Positions 28,363-37,767 of a stretch of 64,000 bases of DNA are shown one piece after another. Within the stretch, counting starts at the first letter, position 1; each line of letters starts with the position of its first letter. Origin of the DNA: Haloarcula sp. CBA1127 (GTDB taxonomy: Archaea > Halobacteriota > Halobacteria > Halobacteriales > Haloarculaceae); the NCBI RefSeq assembly GCF_001485575.1, contig NZ_BCNB01000006.1, positions 372,001 through 436,000 of the forward strand, written 5' to 3'. The notes below the pieces were generated by a model. That model was not told where the DNA came from and did not search any database. It saw only the letters and a list, made by a program, of their open reading frames with translations. A program made the translations under genes and the position numbers.

Positions 28363-29079
28363 ATGAGGCCACGAATCGCCCTGCTGAACGCGGCCCACGA
28401 CGGCGACGACAATCGTCGGAACTTCCGGCGGGAACTCGACGCCGACCTTGTGGAATACGACGTGACCGAGCGCGAACTGCCCGACACCTTCGCGTTCGAC
28501 GGCTGTCTGGTCACCGGCAGCCGCGCGTCCGTCTACTGGGACGAGCCCTGGATTCGGGACCTCGAATCCTGGGTGGATGCGGCAATCGACCGCGACATCG
28601 CGTTCCTGGGCGTCTGTTTCGGCCACCAGTTGCTCGCACACGCACTCGGCGGCACCGTCGAGCCGATGGAGGAGTACGAGATCGGCTACCGGACGGTCGA
28701 ACATGACGGCGAGAACGAACTGCTCGATGGCGTCGACGAGTCCTTCACCGTCTTCACGACGCATTCGGACCGCGTCGCCGAGGTGCCACCGGGCGCAACC
28801 ACGTTCGCCGAGAACGACTACGGCGTCCACGGGTTCCGGAAAGGTCCCGTCTTCTCGGTACAGTTCCACCCCGAGTACGACCCCGAGACGGCCGAGACGG
28901 TGACGAAAGGCAAGGACGACCAGCTCGCCGACGAGCGTATCGAGACGGTACTAGACGGCGTCACCGAAGAGAACTACCGCGCCGCCTGCGAGGCCAAGCG
29001 ACTGTTCGGAAACTTCACTGAGTTCGCCGCGCGTCACGCGGGTGGCGTGACCGGTGCGACCACCGCTGCCGACGACTAA
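28363..29079 (+). CDS. Class I glutamine amidotransferase
   Basis: A 238-residue GATase1 protein. The triad is complete: Cys85 in GVCFGHQ, and His169 and Glu171 in QFHPE. It is a free-standing domain like the GMP synthase amidotransferase-like proteins. The partner synthetase is not adjacent, so the product is unknown; hydrolysis of gamma-glutamyl compounds is also possible. The ATG at 28363 begins the conserved RPRIALLNAAHDGDD segment. Confidence 0.85.
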   Translation: MRPRIALLNAAHDGDDNRRNFRRELDADLVEYDVTERELPDTFAFDGCLVTGSRASVYWDEPWIRDLESWVDAAIDRDIAFLGVCFGHQLLAHALGGTVEPMEEYEIGYRTVEHDGENELLDGVDESFTVFTTHSDRVAEVPPGATTFAENDYGVHGFRKGPVFSVQFHPEYDPETAETVTKGKDDQLADERIETVLDGVTEENYRAACEAKRLFGNFTEFAARHAGGVTGATTAADD

Positions 29080-29103
29080 CCACACCGAGGGAACTGTTGC
29101 CGG

Positions 29104-29580
29104 TCAGGTGAACCGACCAGTCTCGGCGTCACATTCCGCACAGCGTGTCACCAGCGCGTCGCGGTCGTCCGTCATCTCGACGTAGTTGTGCGTGCGACCG
29201 CCACAGTCCTCGCAGTGCCGGAGCATATCCGTGTCGCCCATTTCCTGTGGTGCACCGAGCGCGAGCGCAACGACGCGCTCGTCGCCCTCGTTGTGCCCGC
29301 GTTGCCACTCGCCGGGAGCGAAGCGGATGGCCTCGCCCGCTCCAACGCGTACGTCGCCGTCCTCCGTCTCGAACGTCGCTGTGCCTGACTGAACGAGAAA
29401 CACTTCCTCTTGGTCCGGGTGGCGGTGGTAGCCGAAGCCGAAGGACTCGCCCGGTGCCAGTTCGTAGTAGTTCAGCGCGATGTCGTCGGTGCCGAGCGGT
29501 CCAGCGAGCGCCCGCTTGACCGACGCCGGCCCCATTCGCGATTCGACGGCGTCGATATTGACTTTCTCCATAGTTGCCAT
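29104..29580 (-). CDS. Cupin protein with C-terminal zinc ribbon
   Basis: A 158-residue protein. The cupin domain (about 35-115) has a metal site typed by GYHRHPDQEEVFLV and a second motif FAPGEWQRG. The last 40 residues form a zinc ribbon (CEDCGG and CAEC). Starts at 29580 or 29571 are both possible. Such cupins bind small polar molecules or act as isomerases or oxygenases; the ligand is unknown. It converges with the amidotransferase gene. Confidence 0.82.
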   Translation of the reverse strand: MATMEKVNIDAVESRMGPASVKRALAGPLGTDDIALNYYELAPGESFGFGYHRHPDQEEVFLVQSGTATFETEDGDVRVGAGEAIRFAPGEWQRGHNEGDERVVALALGAPQEMGDTDMLRHCEDCGGRTHNYVEMTDDRDALVTRCAECDAETGRFT

Positions 29581-29673
29581 GTACGGCGGGCAGTCCTTAA
29601 CGGTTAGTCAGGGCGAGCCACAGTGGTGACACGGGAGTCACGCAACGGCAGAAGCAGAGAAACGGAGCGTCGA

Positions 29674-29838
29674 TCACTCGCGTCGGTCGATATCGAGTTC
29701 TTCGTCGAGGTCTTCAAGCCAGTCAGCGTCTTCCAGTTCCGCCATCTGTTCACGGAAGTGTGTCTTGCAGACACCGACCTTGACACCGTCGTTCTCAACG
29801 GCGATGTCGGCTTCACGGTCGCAGTAGTGACACTGCAT
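29674..29838 (-). CDS. Small zinc-finger-like protein, DUF6757-like
   Basis: A 54-residue protein starting MQCHYCDREA, with Cys3, Cys6, Cys24 and His27 as a plausible zinc site. The rest is acidic helix. I recall the family as DUF6757. Its length is below common gene-calling limits, but codon use and the conserved start are convincing. It lies between a cupin gene and a PHP gene on the same strand. Confidence 0.8.
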   Translation of the reverse strand: MQCHYCDREADIAVENDGVKVGVCKTHFREQMAELEDADWLEDLDEELDIDRRE

Positions 29839-29892
29839 ACTTGAATTATATACCCGAACGACATTGAACCCTCGGGTTCCGTCTGCCGGTTG

Positions 29893-30669
29893 TCAGACGT
29901 TGAGCGCCGTTTCGACTCGGTCCCAAGCGGCGGCATCCAGGCCGGTGTCACCCAGCGTCTCGCCGTGGGCGTCGCTGCCGCCCGTCGGGACGAGGTCGTA
30001 TCGCTCGATAGCATCGTCGACGAGGCTGTCGTCAACCGCCCGGCCGTAGGGATACCACCGTTCAACAGCATCGAGCGGCGCACACTTCGACAGTGCAGCC
30101 GCCGTCTCAGGGTATCTGAACGGGTGCGCGAGGCCGACCAGCCCGCACGCGTCTGAGAGAACGGCACAGCCGCGCTCGAAGGACGGGACTTCCCGTGGGA
30201 CGTAACAGGGGCAGTCGTCGCCGATGAGTTCGTCAAACGCGGACTGGAAGGTGTGGTCCGACACCTCGGCGACTGCGCGGGCGATGTGTGGCCGACCGAG
30301 GCCGTCGCGCGGTTCGACCGGCAGCGAGACGCCTAGGCGGTCTTCGACGCACTCGATGATGCGCGCGCCGCGCTCGCGGCGGTTCCGCTGGATGCGCGCA
30401 CATTCGGTCCGGAGTTCGTCGGTCGGGTCAACGCCGTAGCCCAGCAAGTCCAGTCGCTGGGTCTCGGTTTCGACGCGGAGTTCGATACCGTGGAGCAGCG
30501 TCACGCCGTCCCGCTGGGTGACGGGGCCGTCGAGTGCAGGCTGGAGTCGGTCGTGGTCCGTGACGGCGACAACCTCGACGCCCGCTCGTCTCGCAGCGGC
30601 CGGGATCTCGTCGAAGGAGAGTGTCCCGTCGGAGCGGGTCGTGTGTACGTGTAAGTCAGCGACGACCAT
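29893..30669 (-). CDS. PHP-domain metal-dependent phosphoesterase
   Basis: A 258-residue protein of the polymerase and histidinol phosphatase family. All metal motifs are present: DLHVHTTRSDG, VTDHD, HGIEL, GLAHPF and GGSDAHG. It is probably a phosphoesterase acting on a nucleotide or small phosphate ester (compare YciV/RNase AM-type enzymes). The ATG at 30669 puts the metal motif at residue 5, as in relatives; another ATG lies three codons upstream. Confidence 0.88.
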   Translation of the reverse strand: MVVADLHVHTTRSDGTLSFDEIPAAARRAGVEVVAVTDHDRLQPALDGPVTQRDGVTLLHGIELRVETETQRLDLLGYGVDPTDELRTECARIQRNRRERGARIIECVEDRLGVSLPVEPRDGLGRPHIARAVAEVSDHTFQSAFDELIGDDCPCYVPREVPSFERGCAVLSDACGLVGLAHPFRYPETAAALSKCAPLDAVERWYPYGRAVDDSLVDDAIERYDLVPTGGSDAHGETLGDTGLDAAAWDRVETALNV

Positions 30670-30815
30670 ACGGTTCACACAATCCCCAGCAGGAAGCCGC
30701 TTCTGGTCGAATCATGAGTTGTGGGCACACGAAACGTGGGTTCCTTATACGCATTAAGGGATATTATGATTATCTATAGTGAAGGTTTATTAGGAACCAT
30801 GAACTTTCGATAGAT

Positions 30816-31103
30816 ATGCGAATGCTAAGCAACGCAACGGACGCCTTCCAATCGTACGACTACCCGGTTTCAGCCGAAGAAATCATCGAGGGCGACGGCG
30901 ACATGGAACTCGAACTGCCAAACGGCACTGAGCGGCTGGGCGACGCGCTCAGCCGGTCGGCCCCGGAAACCTTCGAGAGCGCGGAAGACGCCGAGTTCGC
31001 GGCGTTCTCGGGCGTCTCGAGCAAGGCCATCGGCCGGAAGGGTTACTCCGACCGCGACCCGATCTGCATGGGCGAAGACGGGCCGGACCAAGTCTCCTTC
31101 TAA
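30816..31103 (+). CDS. Conserved haloarchaeal protein, DUF5789-like
   Basis: A 95-residue acidic soluble protein. It has the ELPNGTERLGDAL segment, the ESAEDAEFAAFSGVS helix and the end motif AIGRKGYSDRD, which mark a family I recall as DUF5789. The function is unknown. It has its own upstream AT-rich promoter region and no co-directional partner. Confidence 0.8.
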   Translation: MRMLSNATDAFQSYDYPVSAEEIIEGDGDMELELPNGTERLGDALSRSAPETFESAEDAEFAAFSGVSSKAIGRKGYSDRDPICMGEDGPDQVSF

Positions 31104-31217
31104 CGGCCCGGAACGGCCTGCAGTCACCCCAGCTCTGGACGGATTTTCCGTCTCCTTCGTTTTTACATAGGCGAGCAACAGCGCTATCGCTATCAGAGAG
31201 TACACGCATTAGAGTGA

Positions 31218-31628
31218 CTACCTGTCGAGAAAGTCCGGCCTGTCGACAGCGTCAGTGCTGTCGACTGACTGCCTGTCCAGCAGCTCCGAGGAATCGAGCG
31301 CCGACGGCAGGCCGTCACGGCCGCCGGTCGGCACCTCTCCTTCGTCGATGTACGTCTTCTCACCGTTGATCAGGTCAGCCCAGAGGGCGTCCCGGTCGGC
31401 GTTGGTCGTCTCCGCCGCTTCCTTTGCTTCGTTGCGCCCTTCGTCGTACGCGAGTTCGACCATGCTCTTGTGATACGCCGAGTTCATCTCGGCGTAGATG
31501 GCTTCGAGTTCCTCGCGGTTGTACTCCCCGAGGCGCTCGGCGACACCGATGGCGTAGGCCCGGTCGGTAGCCTCGTCTTTGTCGAGAGTGTCCCAGTCGG
31601 TGCCAAACTCACGCTCGTAGCGACTCAT
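31218..31628 (-). CDS. Partner protein of the KaiC-like ATPase
   Basis: A 136-residue acidic, mostly helical protein with no recognised domain. Its first 90 residues are ordered-looking and the tail is disordered and Asp-rich. Its ATG overlaps the stop of the upstream KaiC-like gene by four bases, so the two are translationally coupled. A regulatory or adaptor role for the ATPase is inferred from this coupling only. Confidence 0.65.
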   Translation of the reverse strand: MSRYEREFGTDWDTLDKDEATDRAYAIGVAERLGEYNREELEAIYAEMNSAYHKSMVELAYDEGRNEAKEAAETTNADRDALWADLINGEKTYIDEGEVPTGGRDGLPSALDSSELLDRQSVDSTDAVDRPDFLDR

Positions 31629-32338
31629 GTCTCCACTTTCCGGTCAGTGTGAACCTGCAGTCCGGCATCAGAAAAGGAGATTTCGCGGATGTCACAGTCG
31701 ATAGCGGTGCCCCGCATCTTGATGACCTGAACGCCGCGGGTCATGCTCCCATTTTCGAGGAAGTTATGGAAGAAGACGACGCCGTGGGCGAGGTAGTGCT
31801 CGTCGCTGTAGGAGGACGGGTCGGTCATCTCGGAAATGAGCAGTGTCGTCGCGTCAGTCTGTTTCAGCGCAGAAAGAAAGCCCGTAATCTCGTCTTCGAC
31901 ATCGGCCATGAAGTGCTGTAACAGCATCGTCGAGTCGATGACGACCCGCTGGATGTCGTTCTGTTTGATATAGGCCACGAGTCGGTTCGTCAGGCCGCCC
32001 TCGCTGCCGAACTGCGTGATAGTTCGTTTCCCGCTCTCAGTGACGAGGTTGAGAAACTGGATGGCATCAGACTGCATGGCCCGGTCGAAGCCGAACTCGT
32101 AGCCGGCCATGTCCTGCATCAACTCCGTCTTGGTCTCGTGCATCGTCACGTACAGGCACGTTTCGCCGTCCTTGACGCCCTGTGTAATGAACTGTGAACA
32201 GAAGGTTGTCTTCCCGCTGCCCGGCGGGCCACTGACCACGTAAAGACGATTCGGGAGTAACCCCCCCTCAATGAGTTCGTCGAATCCGGGGACCCCACTA
32301 GAGAGACGCATATCAGCTATCTGAGTCCGTCTGGACAT
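31625..32338 (-). CDS. KaiC-like RecA-superfamily ATPase
   Basis: A 237-residue single-domain KaiC/GvpD-like protein. Walker A is GPPGSGKTT at 37-45 and Walker B ends at Asp135 (RVVIDS). The typical start RLSSGVPGFDELIEGGLLP is present. Only one Glu (Glu68, MHETK) is in the position where KaiC has the catalytic EE pair. Single-domain haloarchaeal KaiC homologues are linked to signalling; this one is coupled to an uncharacterised helical protein. Confidence 0.85.
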   Translation of the reverse strand: MSRRTQIADMRLSSGVPGFDELIEGGLLPNRLYVVSGPPGSGKTTFCSQFITQGVKDGETCLYVTMHETKTELMQDMAGYEFGFDRAMQSDAIQFLNLVTESGKRTITQFGSEGGLTNRLVAYIKQNDIQRVVIDSTMLLQHFMADVEDEITGFLSALKQTDATTLLISEMTDPSSYSDEHYLAHGVVFFHNFLENGSMTRGVQVIKMRGTAIDCDIREISFSDAGLQVHTDRKVET

Positions 32339-32384
32339 ATGCTTTCACATTCTATTTTCACCGGTGATAACTTATTCGGCTGCG

Positions 32385-33098
32385 TCAGCGTTCGATAGCG
32401 CTGGGGTGGCTATCGGCCAGTTCGAGCAGTCGCTCCGTACCGGCCTCGTCGAACCGCATCGGCCGTCGCCACCACGGCCCCTTCCCCGAGTCGGACGACA
32501 GTTCGGTGACCAGTTCGTTCGCGTCGGTGCCACCGCTCGGTGCCGACAGCGGGACCACTGTGTCATACAGTCGTGATTCATCGGCGTTGCCGCGAATGAG
32601 AACGCGAGCGTCGAATGGCTCGCGTTTCACGTGGGCGTTCGAGGCAAACTGGGCCTGTTCCGCGGACGGGAGATCGCGGTACTCCTCACCCGAAACCGCG
32701 TCGCGGGCGAGCTGGAAGTGACCGATAACGTGGGCACCCCACTCCGGCGACGCCCAGGCCGGACACTCATCAGCTACCGACAGCGTCGCGTAGAAAAACA
32801 GATAGTCACCGGCCGACAGGTCCGAGAGCGGGCCCGCCTTCACGCCGTGTTCGTCGCCGTACGTGTAGCGTTCGCCGCCGGCCTCCGGAAACTCCGGGTC
32901 GAAGTGAACCGGCTGGTCGGCCACTGCGGACACGTCGGTCCGCAGGTCGAGGTCGCCGTAGGTCGGCACGGGCTCGCTGGTCGGTTTCGACTCGGGAATC
33001 GGAATGTACTCGAAAGAGCCGTCAGGAAACAACGGGCCGCGAAAGCCGGGCTCGTTCGTGTTGGCTCCGACGTTGATTGCGACACTTCGCATAGCCAT
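32385..33098 (-). CDS. Nmad3-type putative nucleotide modification protein
   Basis: A 237-residue protein. The N-terminus with NVGANTNEPGFRGPLF, DGSFEYIPIPE and later GDYLFFYATL matches what I remember of nucleotide modification associated domain 3 (Nmad3). That family is predicted, not shown, to take part in DNA or nucleotide base modification. The start may be the ATG at 33098 or the one at 33092. Its neighbours, a KaiC-like ATPase and an acyltransferase on the same strand, do not form an obvious modification cassette. Confidence 0.7.
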   Translation of the reverse strand: MAMRSVAINVGANTNEPGFRGPLFPDGSFEYIPIPESKPTSEPVPTYGDLDLRTDVSAVADQPVHFDPEFPEAGGERYTYGDEHGVKAGPLSDLSAGDYLFFYATLSVADECPAWASPEWGAHVIGHFQLARDAVSGEEYRDLPSAEQAQFASNAHVKREPFDARVLIRGNADESRLYDTVVPLSAPSGGTDANELVTELSSDSGKGPWWRRPMRFDEAGTERLLELADSHPSAIER

Positions 33099-33158
33099 TG
33101 TTGGTCGGTTTGCGAGAAAGGACTTCGGTTGCGGAGAAGGGAGACGTGCTGTCGGTGC

Positions 33159-34064
33159 CTACTCGCGGTCCGGCGGCGAGAGGTCCCGCTGGAACTCGTC
33201 GAACTGCTCCAGATTGTCGGGCAAGTCAGTCGACAGTTGCCGTTCGGCGCGGCGGTCGACGTTGGCCCCCTCAATCGGCTCCGCGACGGACTCCCATCCG
33301 TCCTTGACAGTCAGGGACTTCGCCGGTGTGCCGGCAGCGACGTGATGGGCGGGGATATCCTTGCCGGCGATGGACTTCGCCGCGAGAATGGCGTTTTCGC
33401 CGACCTTCACACCGGCCCGGACCATCGAGTCGTAGGTCAGGCGCACGTCGTCTTCGATGATGGTGTGGTAATTATCGACGTGGGTCTGGTCGACGGCGTC
33501 GTGGTCGTGGCTGTAGACGTGGGTGTCGTCGGAGATAGAGACGCGATCGCCGATTGTGAGTTTCCCGCGGTCGTCCAGATGGACGTCGTCGTGGACGACG
33601 ACGTTGTCGCCGACCTCGATGTTGTGGCCGTAGGTAAAGGAGATGCCCTTGAAGAAGCGACAGCCCTCGCCGCAGGACTCGAAGAGATGGTCGGCAAGCA
33701 TCCGACGGAACCGGAGCGCGAACTCGACGTTGTCCGCCATCGGCGTCGCGTCGAACTGCCGCCAGAGCCACTGGAGATGCTTCGAGCGTTTGAACCGCTC
33801 CTCGTCTTTCTCGGCGTAGTACTCGCTTTCGAGGGTCGTGTTACAGGGGTCATAGCCCTGGAGCCGGACCCGCTCGGCCGGAGATATATCCGCGCCGTCC
33901 TGCCAGCGCTCGTAGGCGTCCCGGTCGCCGTGGAGGTCGACCAGCACGTCAGTGACAACATCGCAGGTGTCCTCGTCGCCGGAGAGGCGTTCGTCGACCT
34001 CGTCGATGAACGCCCTGAGCCCCTCCTCGGCGAGCGGTGGCAGCGACACGTGACGCTTCGTCAT
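33159..34064 (-). CDS. Left-handed beta-helix acyltransferase
   Basis: A 301-residue protein. After a helical region of about 120 residues, hexapeptide-repeat sequence covers about 150-255 (NIEVGDNVVVHDDVHLDDRG, KLTIGDRVSISDDTHVYSH). This is the fold of maltose/galactoside O-acetyltransferases, with a likely catalytic His in the HDHD region. The ATG at 34064 starts the coding-looking part. The acceptor, a sugar or other hydroxyl compound, is unknown. Confidence 0.82.
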   Translation of the reverse strand: MTKRHVSLPPLAEEGLRAFIDEVDERLSGDEDTCDVVTDVLVDLHGDRDAYERWQDGADISPAERVRLQGYDPCNTTLESEYYAEKDEERFKRSKHLQWLWRQFDATPMADNVEFALRFRRMLADHLFESCGEGCRFFKGISFTYGHNIEVGDNVVVHDDVHLDDRGKLTIGDRVSISDDTHVYSHDHDAVDQTHVDNYHTIIEDDVRLTYDSMVRAGVKVGENAILAAKSIAGKDIPAHHVAAGTPAKSLTVKDGWESVAEPIEGANVDRRAERQLSTDLPDNLEQFDEFQRDLSPPDRE

Positions 34065-34195
34065 GTCGAGTACGTGGCTTCGCGGGCAGATAGGGGTTTC
34101 CGTTACGTGAAACCCACCCAGTAACACCCGTGTCACGACACCGAGTGTCACAGCGAGCAAGCCACAGTTAAGACGCCGCCGTTCCAGACCACGAC

Positions 34196-35209
34196 ATGGT
34201 CAAGTCGGACTTCATTATGGAGATACGGCGCTACATTGTCAATCCCGCGGAGCGCCGGCTGCGGGCGCCGTGGCGGGTTACGTTGTGGCTGTTTCTCGCC
34301 GTGTTCGGCCTCGTCCTCCTCTCAGGGATAATCGCAGTGGTGTCGTCAGTAGTGCGCATGACGCCGACGGTCGCTGTCGTGCGCCAGATCGCGATTTTTG
34401 CTGCCGGAACCGTCGTCGCCGTCGGGATCGGCTATCTGCTCGATCGGCGGACGCTCCCGGATTACGGGCTGGGATTCGACCGCCAGTGGTGGCGCGACGC
34501 GGCTTTCGGCCTCGCGCTCGGGGTGGGGCTTCCCGCGCTCGTCCTGCTCGTCGAGATGGCCGTCGGCTTCATCGAGGTCAGCGTCGCCCTCGCAACCATC
34601 GATAGCGGGCCGCTCCCGCTGACCGCGTTCGGGCCGCTGGTCGCCGTCCTCCTTCTGGGGGCGTTCTTCCTCGTGCAGGCGACTACCGAGGAAGTGCTCG
34701 TCCGTGGGTATCTCCTGACGAACACGGCTGAGGGGCTCGCCGGGTGGGTCGGCAAGCGGGGCGCAATCATCGCCGCAACGGGACTGACGGGCGCACTGTT
34801 CGGCGTCCTCCACTGGACGAACCCCAGCGCGTCGCTGCTCAGCGTAACCAACATCACCCTCTACGGCCTCCTGCTCGGCGCGTGTTACGTCCTGACTGGT
34901 CGACTCGGAGTCGCCAGCGGCTTCCACGTCGCCTGGAACTACACGCTGGCACTGCTTGGCTTCCCCGTCAGCGGCCTCCGGATGGGCGTTGCCCTGCTCT
35001 CGACCGATGCGACTGGTCCCACGGTGGTGACCGGCGGCGAGTTCGGACCCGAAGGGGGACTCGTCGCCCTTCCACTGCTCGCCGTCGGCGGAGCCGGGCT
35101 GTACTGGTGGGTCCGCCGGGAGTACGGCGCAGTCGAGTTGCTTGACGACATTGCGACCCCGCAGCTCCGGATTCGGACGCGGTCCGACACCGCAAACCAA
35201 GACGGCTAA
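34196..35209 (+). CDS. CPBP family intramembrane protease, copy 1
   Basis: A 337-residue polytopic protein with about eight membrane segments. The three glutamic protease motifs are visible: EEVLVRGYLL, LFGVLHWTNP and FHVAWN. Members cleave within the membrane or mature prenylated or signal peptides. The gene at 49134-50117 is a paralogue. The substrate is unknown. Confidence 0.88.
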   Translation: MVKSDFIMEIRRYIVNPAERRLRAPWRVTLWLFLAVFGLVLLSGIIAVVSSVVRMTPTVAVVRQIAIFAAGTVVAVGIGYLLDRRTLPDYGLGFDRQWWRDAAFGLALGVGLPALVLLVEMAVGFIEVSVALATIDSGPLPLTAFGPLVAVLLLGAFFLVQATTEEVLVRGYLLTNTAEGLAGWVGKRGAIIAATGLTGALFGVLHWTNPSASLLSVTNITLYGLLLGACYVLTGRLGVASGFHVAWNYTLALLGFPVSGLRMGVALLSTDATGPTVVTGGEFGPEGGLVALPLLAVGGAGLYWWVRREYGAVELLDDIATPQLRIRTRSDTANQDG

Positions 35210-35233
35210 GTGGACAGCGCCGCTAAAACGCGT

Positions 35234-36286
35234 ATGGAATACGCGACACTCGGAAACTCCGGCGTCGAAGTCTCAGAAGTCGGGTTCGGTGCCTGGGTCG
35301 TCGGCACGGACTGGTGGGGCGACCGCACTCGCGACGATGCCATCGATATGGTCCAGCACGCGCTCGACGAGGACGTGACGTTCTTCGATACCGGCGACGT
35401 ATACGGCCACGGCGACAGCGAGGAGATCATCGGCGAGGCGCTGGCAGAACACCGCGACGAAGTTACCGTCTCGACAAAAATCGGCTACGACTTCTACAAC
35501 AACCCACAGGCTGGTCACGGCGAGCTCCCGAAGAAAGTCACGCCCGAGTGGGTGCACACTGCCGTTGATCGCTCGCTCGACCGTCTCGGCATGGACCACG
35601 TCGAGCTCCTGATGCTTCACAACGCCAACGTCGACGAGGTCGACGAGGACGTGCTGGAAGCGCTCGACGAACTCCGCGAGGAGGGGACGGTCGACGCCAT
35701 CGGCTGGGCGCTTGGCCCCTCTATCGGCTGGCTCGCTGAGGGCGACGCCGCGGTCGCAAACGAGTTCGACGCGCTCCAGACCGTCTTTAACCTCTTCGAA
35801 CAGACCCCCGGTCAGCACTTCATCGACACCATCCGCGAGCAGAACGCCGACACGTCGGTGCTCGCTCGCGTTCCACACTCCTCGGGCCTGCTGAACGAGC
35901 AAGTGACCCCCGAGACGGAACTCGGTAAGGGCGACCACCGCTCCCACCGGCCGAGCGAGTGGTACGAGACCGGCTGGGAGAAGGTCGAAGAGATCCGGTT
36001 CCTCGAGCGTGATGGGGCACGGACGATGGGTCAGGCCGCCATCCAGTGGCTCCTCTACAACGACGAAGTGGCGTCGGTCACCCCGACGTTCCGGACGAAC
36101 GCCGATATCGACGAGTGGGCCGGCGCGCCCGACACGCCGCCGCTCAGCGACGAGGAGTACGACCGCGTACAGGAACTGTACCGGGACAACTTCGGTATCG
36201 ACCGCGACGACGGGATGGACGCCCTGCGCTCGTCGGTCGGCGGTGCGGACCTCGAAGAGACCGGGATGAAATCTGCCGGGGACTGA
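35234..36286 (+). CDS. Aldo/keto reductase, YajO/Tas-like
   Basis: A 350-residue TIM-barrel NADPH reductase distinct from the shorter one at 26947. It has the SEVGFGAW start, Asp/Tyr in DTGDVYGHGDSEE, Lys in STKIGYDF and His in LLMLHN, and a C-terminal iron-free extension. It follows the CPBP gene by 24 bases and may share its mRNA. The ATG at 35234 is preferred because the strand MEYATLGNSG starts the fold. Confidence 0.88.
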   Translation: MEYATLGNSGVEVSEVGFGAWVVGTDWWGDRTRDDAIDMVQHALDEDVTFFDTGDVYGHGDSEEIIGEALAEHRDEVTVSTKIGYDFYNNPQAGHGELPKKVTPEWVHTAVDRSLDRLGMDHVELLMLHNANVDEVDEDVLEALDELREEGTVDAIGWALGPSIGWLAEGDAAVANEFDALQTVFNLFEQTPGQHFIDTIREQNADTSVLARVPHSSGLLNEQVTPETELGKGDHRSHRPSEWYETGWEKVEEIRFLERDGARTMGQAAIQWLLYNDEVASVTPTFRTNADIDEWAGAPDTPPLSDEEYDRVQELYRDNFGIDRDDGMDALRSSVGGADLEETGMKSAGD

Positions 36287-36717
36287 CAGCGAGGCACTGG
36301 AGCGCCGACACACAGGCACGGCAGACCAGGCAGGCGACTAAGTTTACCGCCACTTACCTGCTTTTCGCACCGTCCGAGCAACGACGGTTTGATACTAAAA
36401 TCTCCAGTCGACAGTTTACCCCCCAGAAAACATCGACGACCGGACAGCCGTCTGTCGGTTCCCGACTGCTACCCCTCTGTTTCGACAGGAGATGTACCGC
36501 CGTCTTGCGGTTAGGGTGTTGAAGTTTCACATTCACCACGGTGCGTCTGACGGCCGCAAGACGCCAGACAGGAGTCGGTTCGAGATGAAACGAAGGGGTT
36601 CGAGTCGCGAGACCAGTACACATACCAGTCCGGATGACGGCTGTAGCAAGTATCAGAGACTGCCGCAAAAATGGTCTGCAGTCGTGGGTCAACGATAGTC
36701 GCTACTGCTAGGTCCGG
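36287..36717. other. Intergenic region with a long-range inverted repeat
   Basis: This 431-base gap lies between the 3' ends of an aldo/keto reductase and radA. No frame looks coding. It holds a perfect ten-base inverted repeat CGTCTTGCGG (36501-36510) and CCGCAAGACG (36554-36563), and a small GTCGG-TTC-CCGAC hairpin at 36454-36466. A non-coding RNA or a decayed gene could explain it, but neither is established. Confidence 0.4.
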
Positions 36718-37767
36718 TTACTCGTTCAGCAGGCCGTCCTCTTCGACACGCATGACACCCTCGCCGTCCGGGAGGTTCGGCGCGTCGACGAGTTTGACGA
36801 TACGCTTGTTCCCCTTGGACTTCCGGAGGTACATCCGGAACGTAGAGGTGTGGCCGAGGATGTTGCCACCGATGGGCTGGGTCGGGTCGCCGAAGAAGGA
36901 GTCGGGGTTGGAGGCGACCTGGTTCGTGACGACGACGGCGGTGTTGTTGAGGTCGCCGACCCGCATCAGGTCGTGGAGGTGTTTGTTGAGCTTCTGCTGG
37001 CGGTCGGCAAGTTCGCCACGGCCGACGTACTCAGCGCGGAAGTGGGCGGTCAGTGAGTCGACGGCGAGCAGGCGAACGGGGAACTCCTCCTCCTGGCTCT
37101 CACTGGCGATTTCCTGTGCCTTCTCGGCCAGAAGGATCTGGTGGTTGGAGTTGAACGCCTTCGCGACGTGGATTTTCTCCAGCACGGAGGCGACGAGGTC
37201 ATCGAGTAGGTCCTCATCGGTTGGATCTGCGTCGGCCTCCTCCTCGACGATGCCGTGGAGGACCATCGTATCTGCCAGTACCTCGTCGGCGAGGCCCTTT
37301 ACCATCTGTTCGATACGCTCGGGTCGGAACGTATCCTCAGAGTCGACGAAGATAGCGCTGCCCTCCAGCCCGCCGTGTTCGGCCGGCAACTGGACGTTGA
37401 CAGAGAGCTGGTGCGTTACCTGGGACTTCCCGGCCCCGAACTCGCCGTACACCTCGGTGATGGACTGGGTTTCGACGCCGCCGCCGAGCAGGTCATCGAC
37501 CTCGTCGACGCCCCAGGAGAGCTTCCCAATCTGCTCTCGACGTTCGAGCACCGTCGACCCAGTTTCGAACCCGCCGATGTCGGCCGCTTCGCGGGCAGCC
37601 TGAATGATATCTGCCGCCGACGATTCGCCGATGTCGGCCGTATTCGACAGTTCGCCGGGGGAGGCGACTGCAATCCCCTGATAGGAGTCGTAGCCGTTGT
37701 CTTCGAGTTTCTCTGCTGTCGCCGGACCGACGCCCGGCAGCTCTTCGAGGTCCTCACTTGCGGACAT
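36718..37767 (-). CDS. radA: DNA repair and recombination protein RadA
   Basis: A 349-residue archaeal Rad51/RecA homologue for strand exchange. The N-terminal helix-hairpin-helix domain (about 6-65) begins [15 protein letters not shown]. The ATPase core has Walker A GEFGAGKS at 108-115 and Walker B LLAVDS, and the DNA-binding loops include [15 protein letters not shown]. There is no intein. It lies downstream of the frameshifted gene and pspAB on the same strand. Confidence 0.97.
   Translation of the reverse strand: MSASEDLEELPGVGPATAEKLEDNGYDSYQGIAVASPGELSNTADIGESSAADIIQAAREAADIGGFETGSTVLERREQIGKLSWGVDEVDDLLGGGVETQSITEVYGEFGAGKSQVTHQLSVNVQLPAEHGGLEGSAIFVDSEDTFRPERIEQMVKGLADEVLADTMVLHGIVEEEADADPTDEDLLDDLVASVLEKIHVAKAFNSNHQILLAEKAQEIASESQEEEFPVRLLAVDSLTAHFRAEYVGRGELADRQQKLNKHLHDLMRVGDLNNTAVVVTNQVASNPDSFFGDPTQPIGGNILGHTSTFRMYLRKSKGNKRIVKLVDAPNLPDGEGVMRVEEDGLLNE

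Noticed and set aside
29845-29852. TATATAAT box upstream of the DUF6757-like gene
   Set aside because: It lies only 7-14 bases before the ATG, too close for a TATA box of a transcript that includes that start.
32631-34124. 497-codon plus-strand frame over the Nmad3 and acyltransferase genes
   Set aside because: It spans two genes with clear families on the minus strand and looks like a codon-bias shadow.
36492-36698. 68-codon frame in the gap before radA
   Set aside because: Its composition is not acidic, no promoter or SD fits and it has no recognisable motif.
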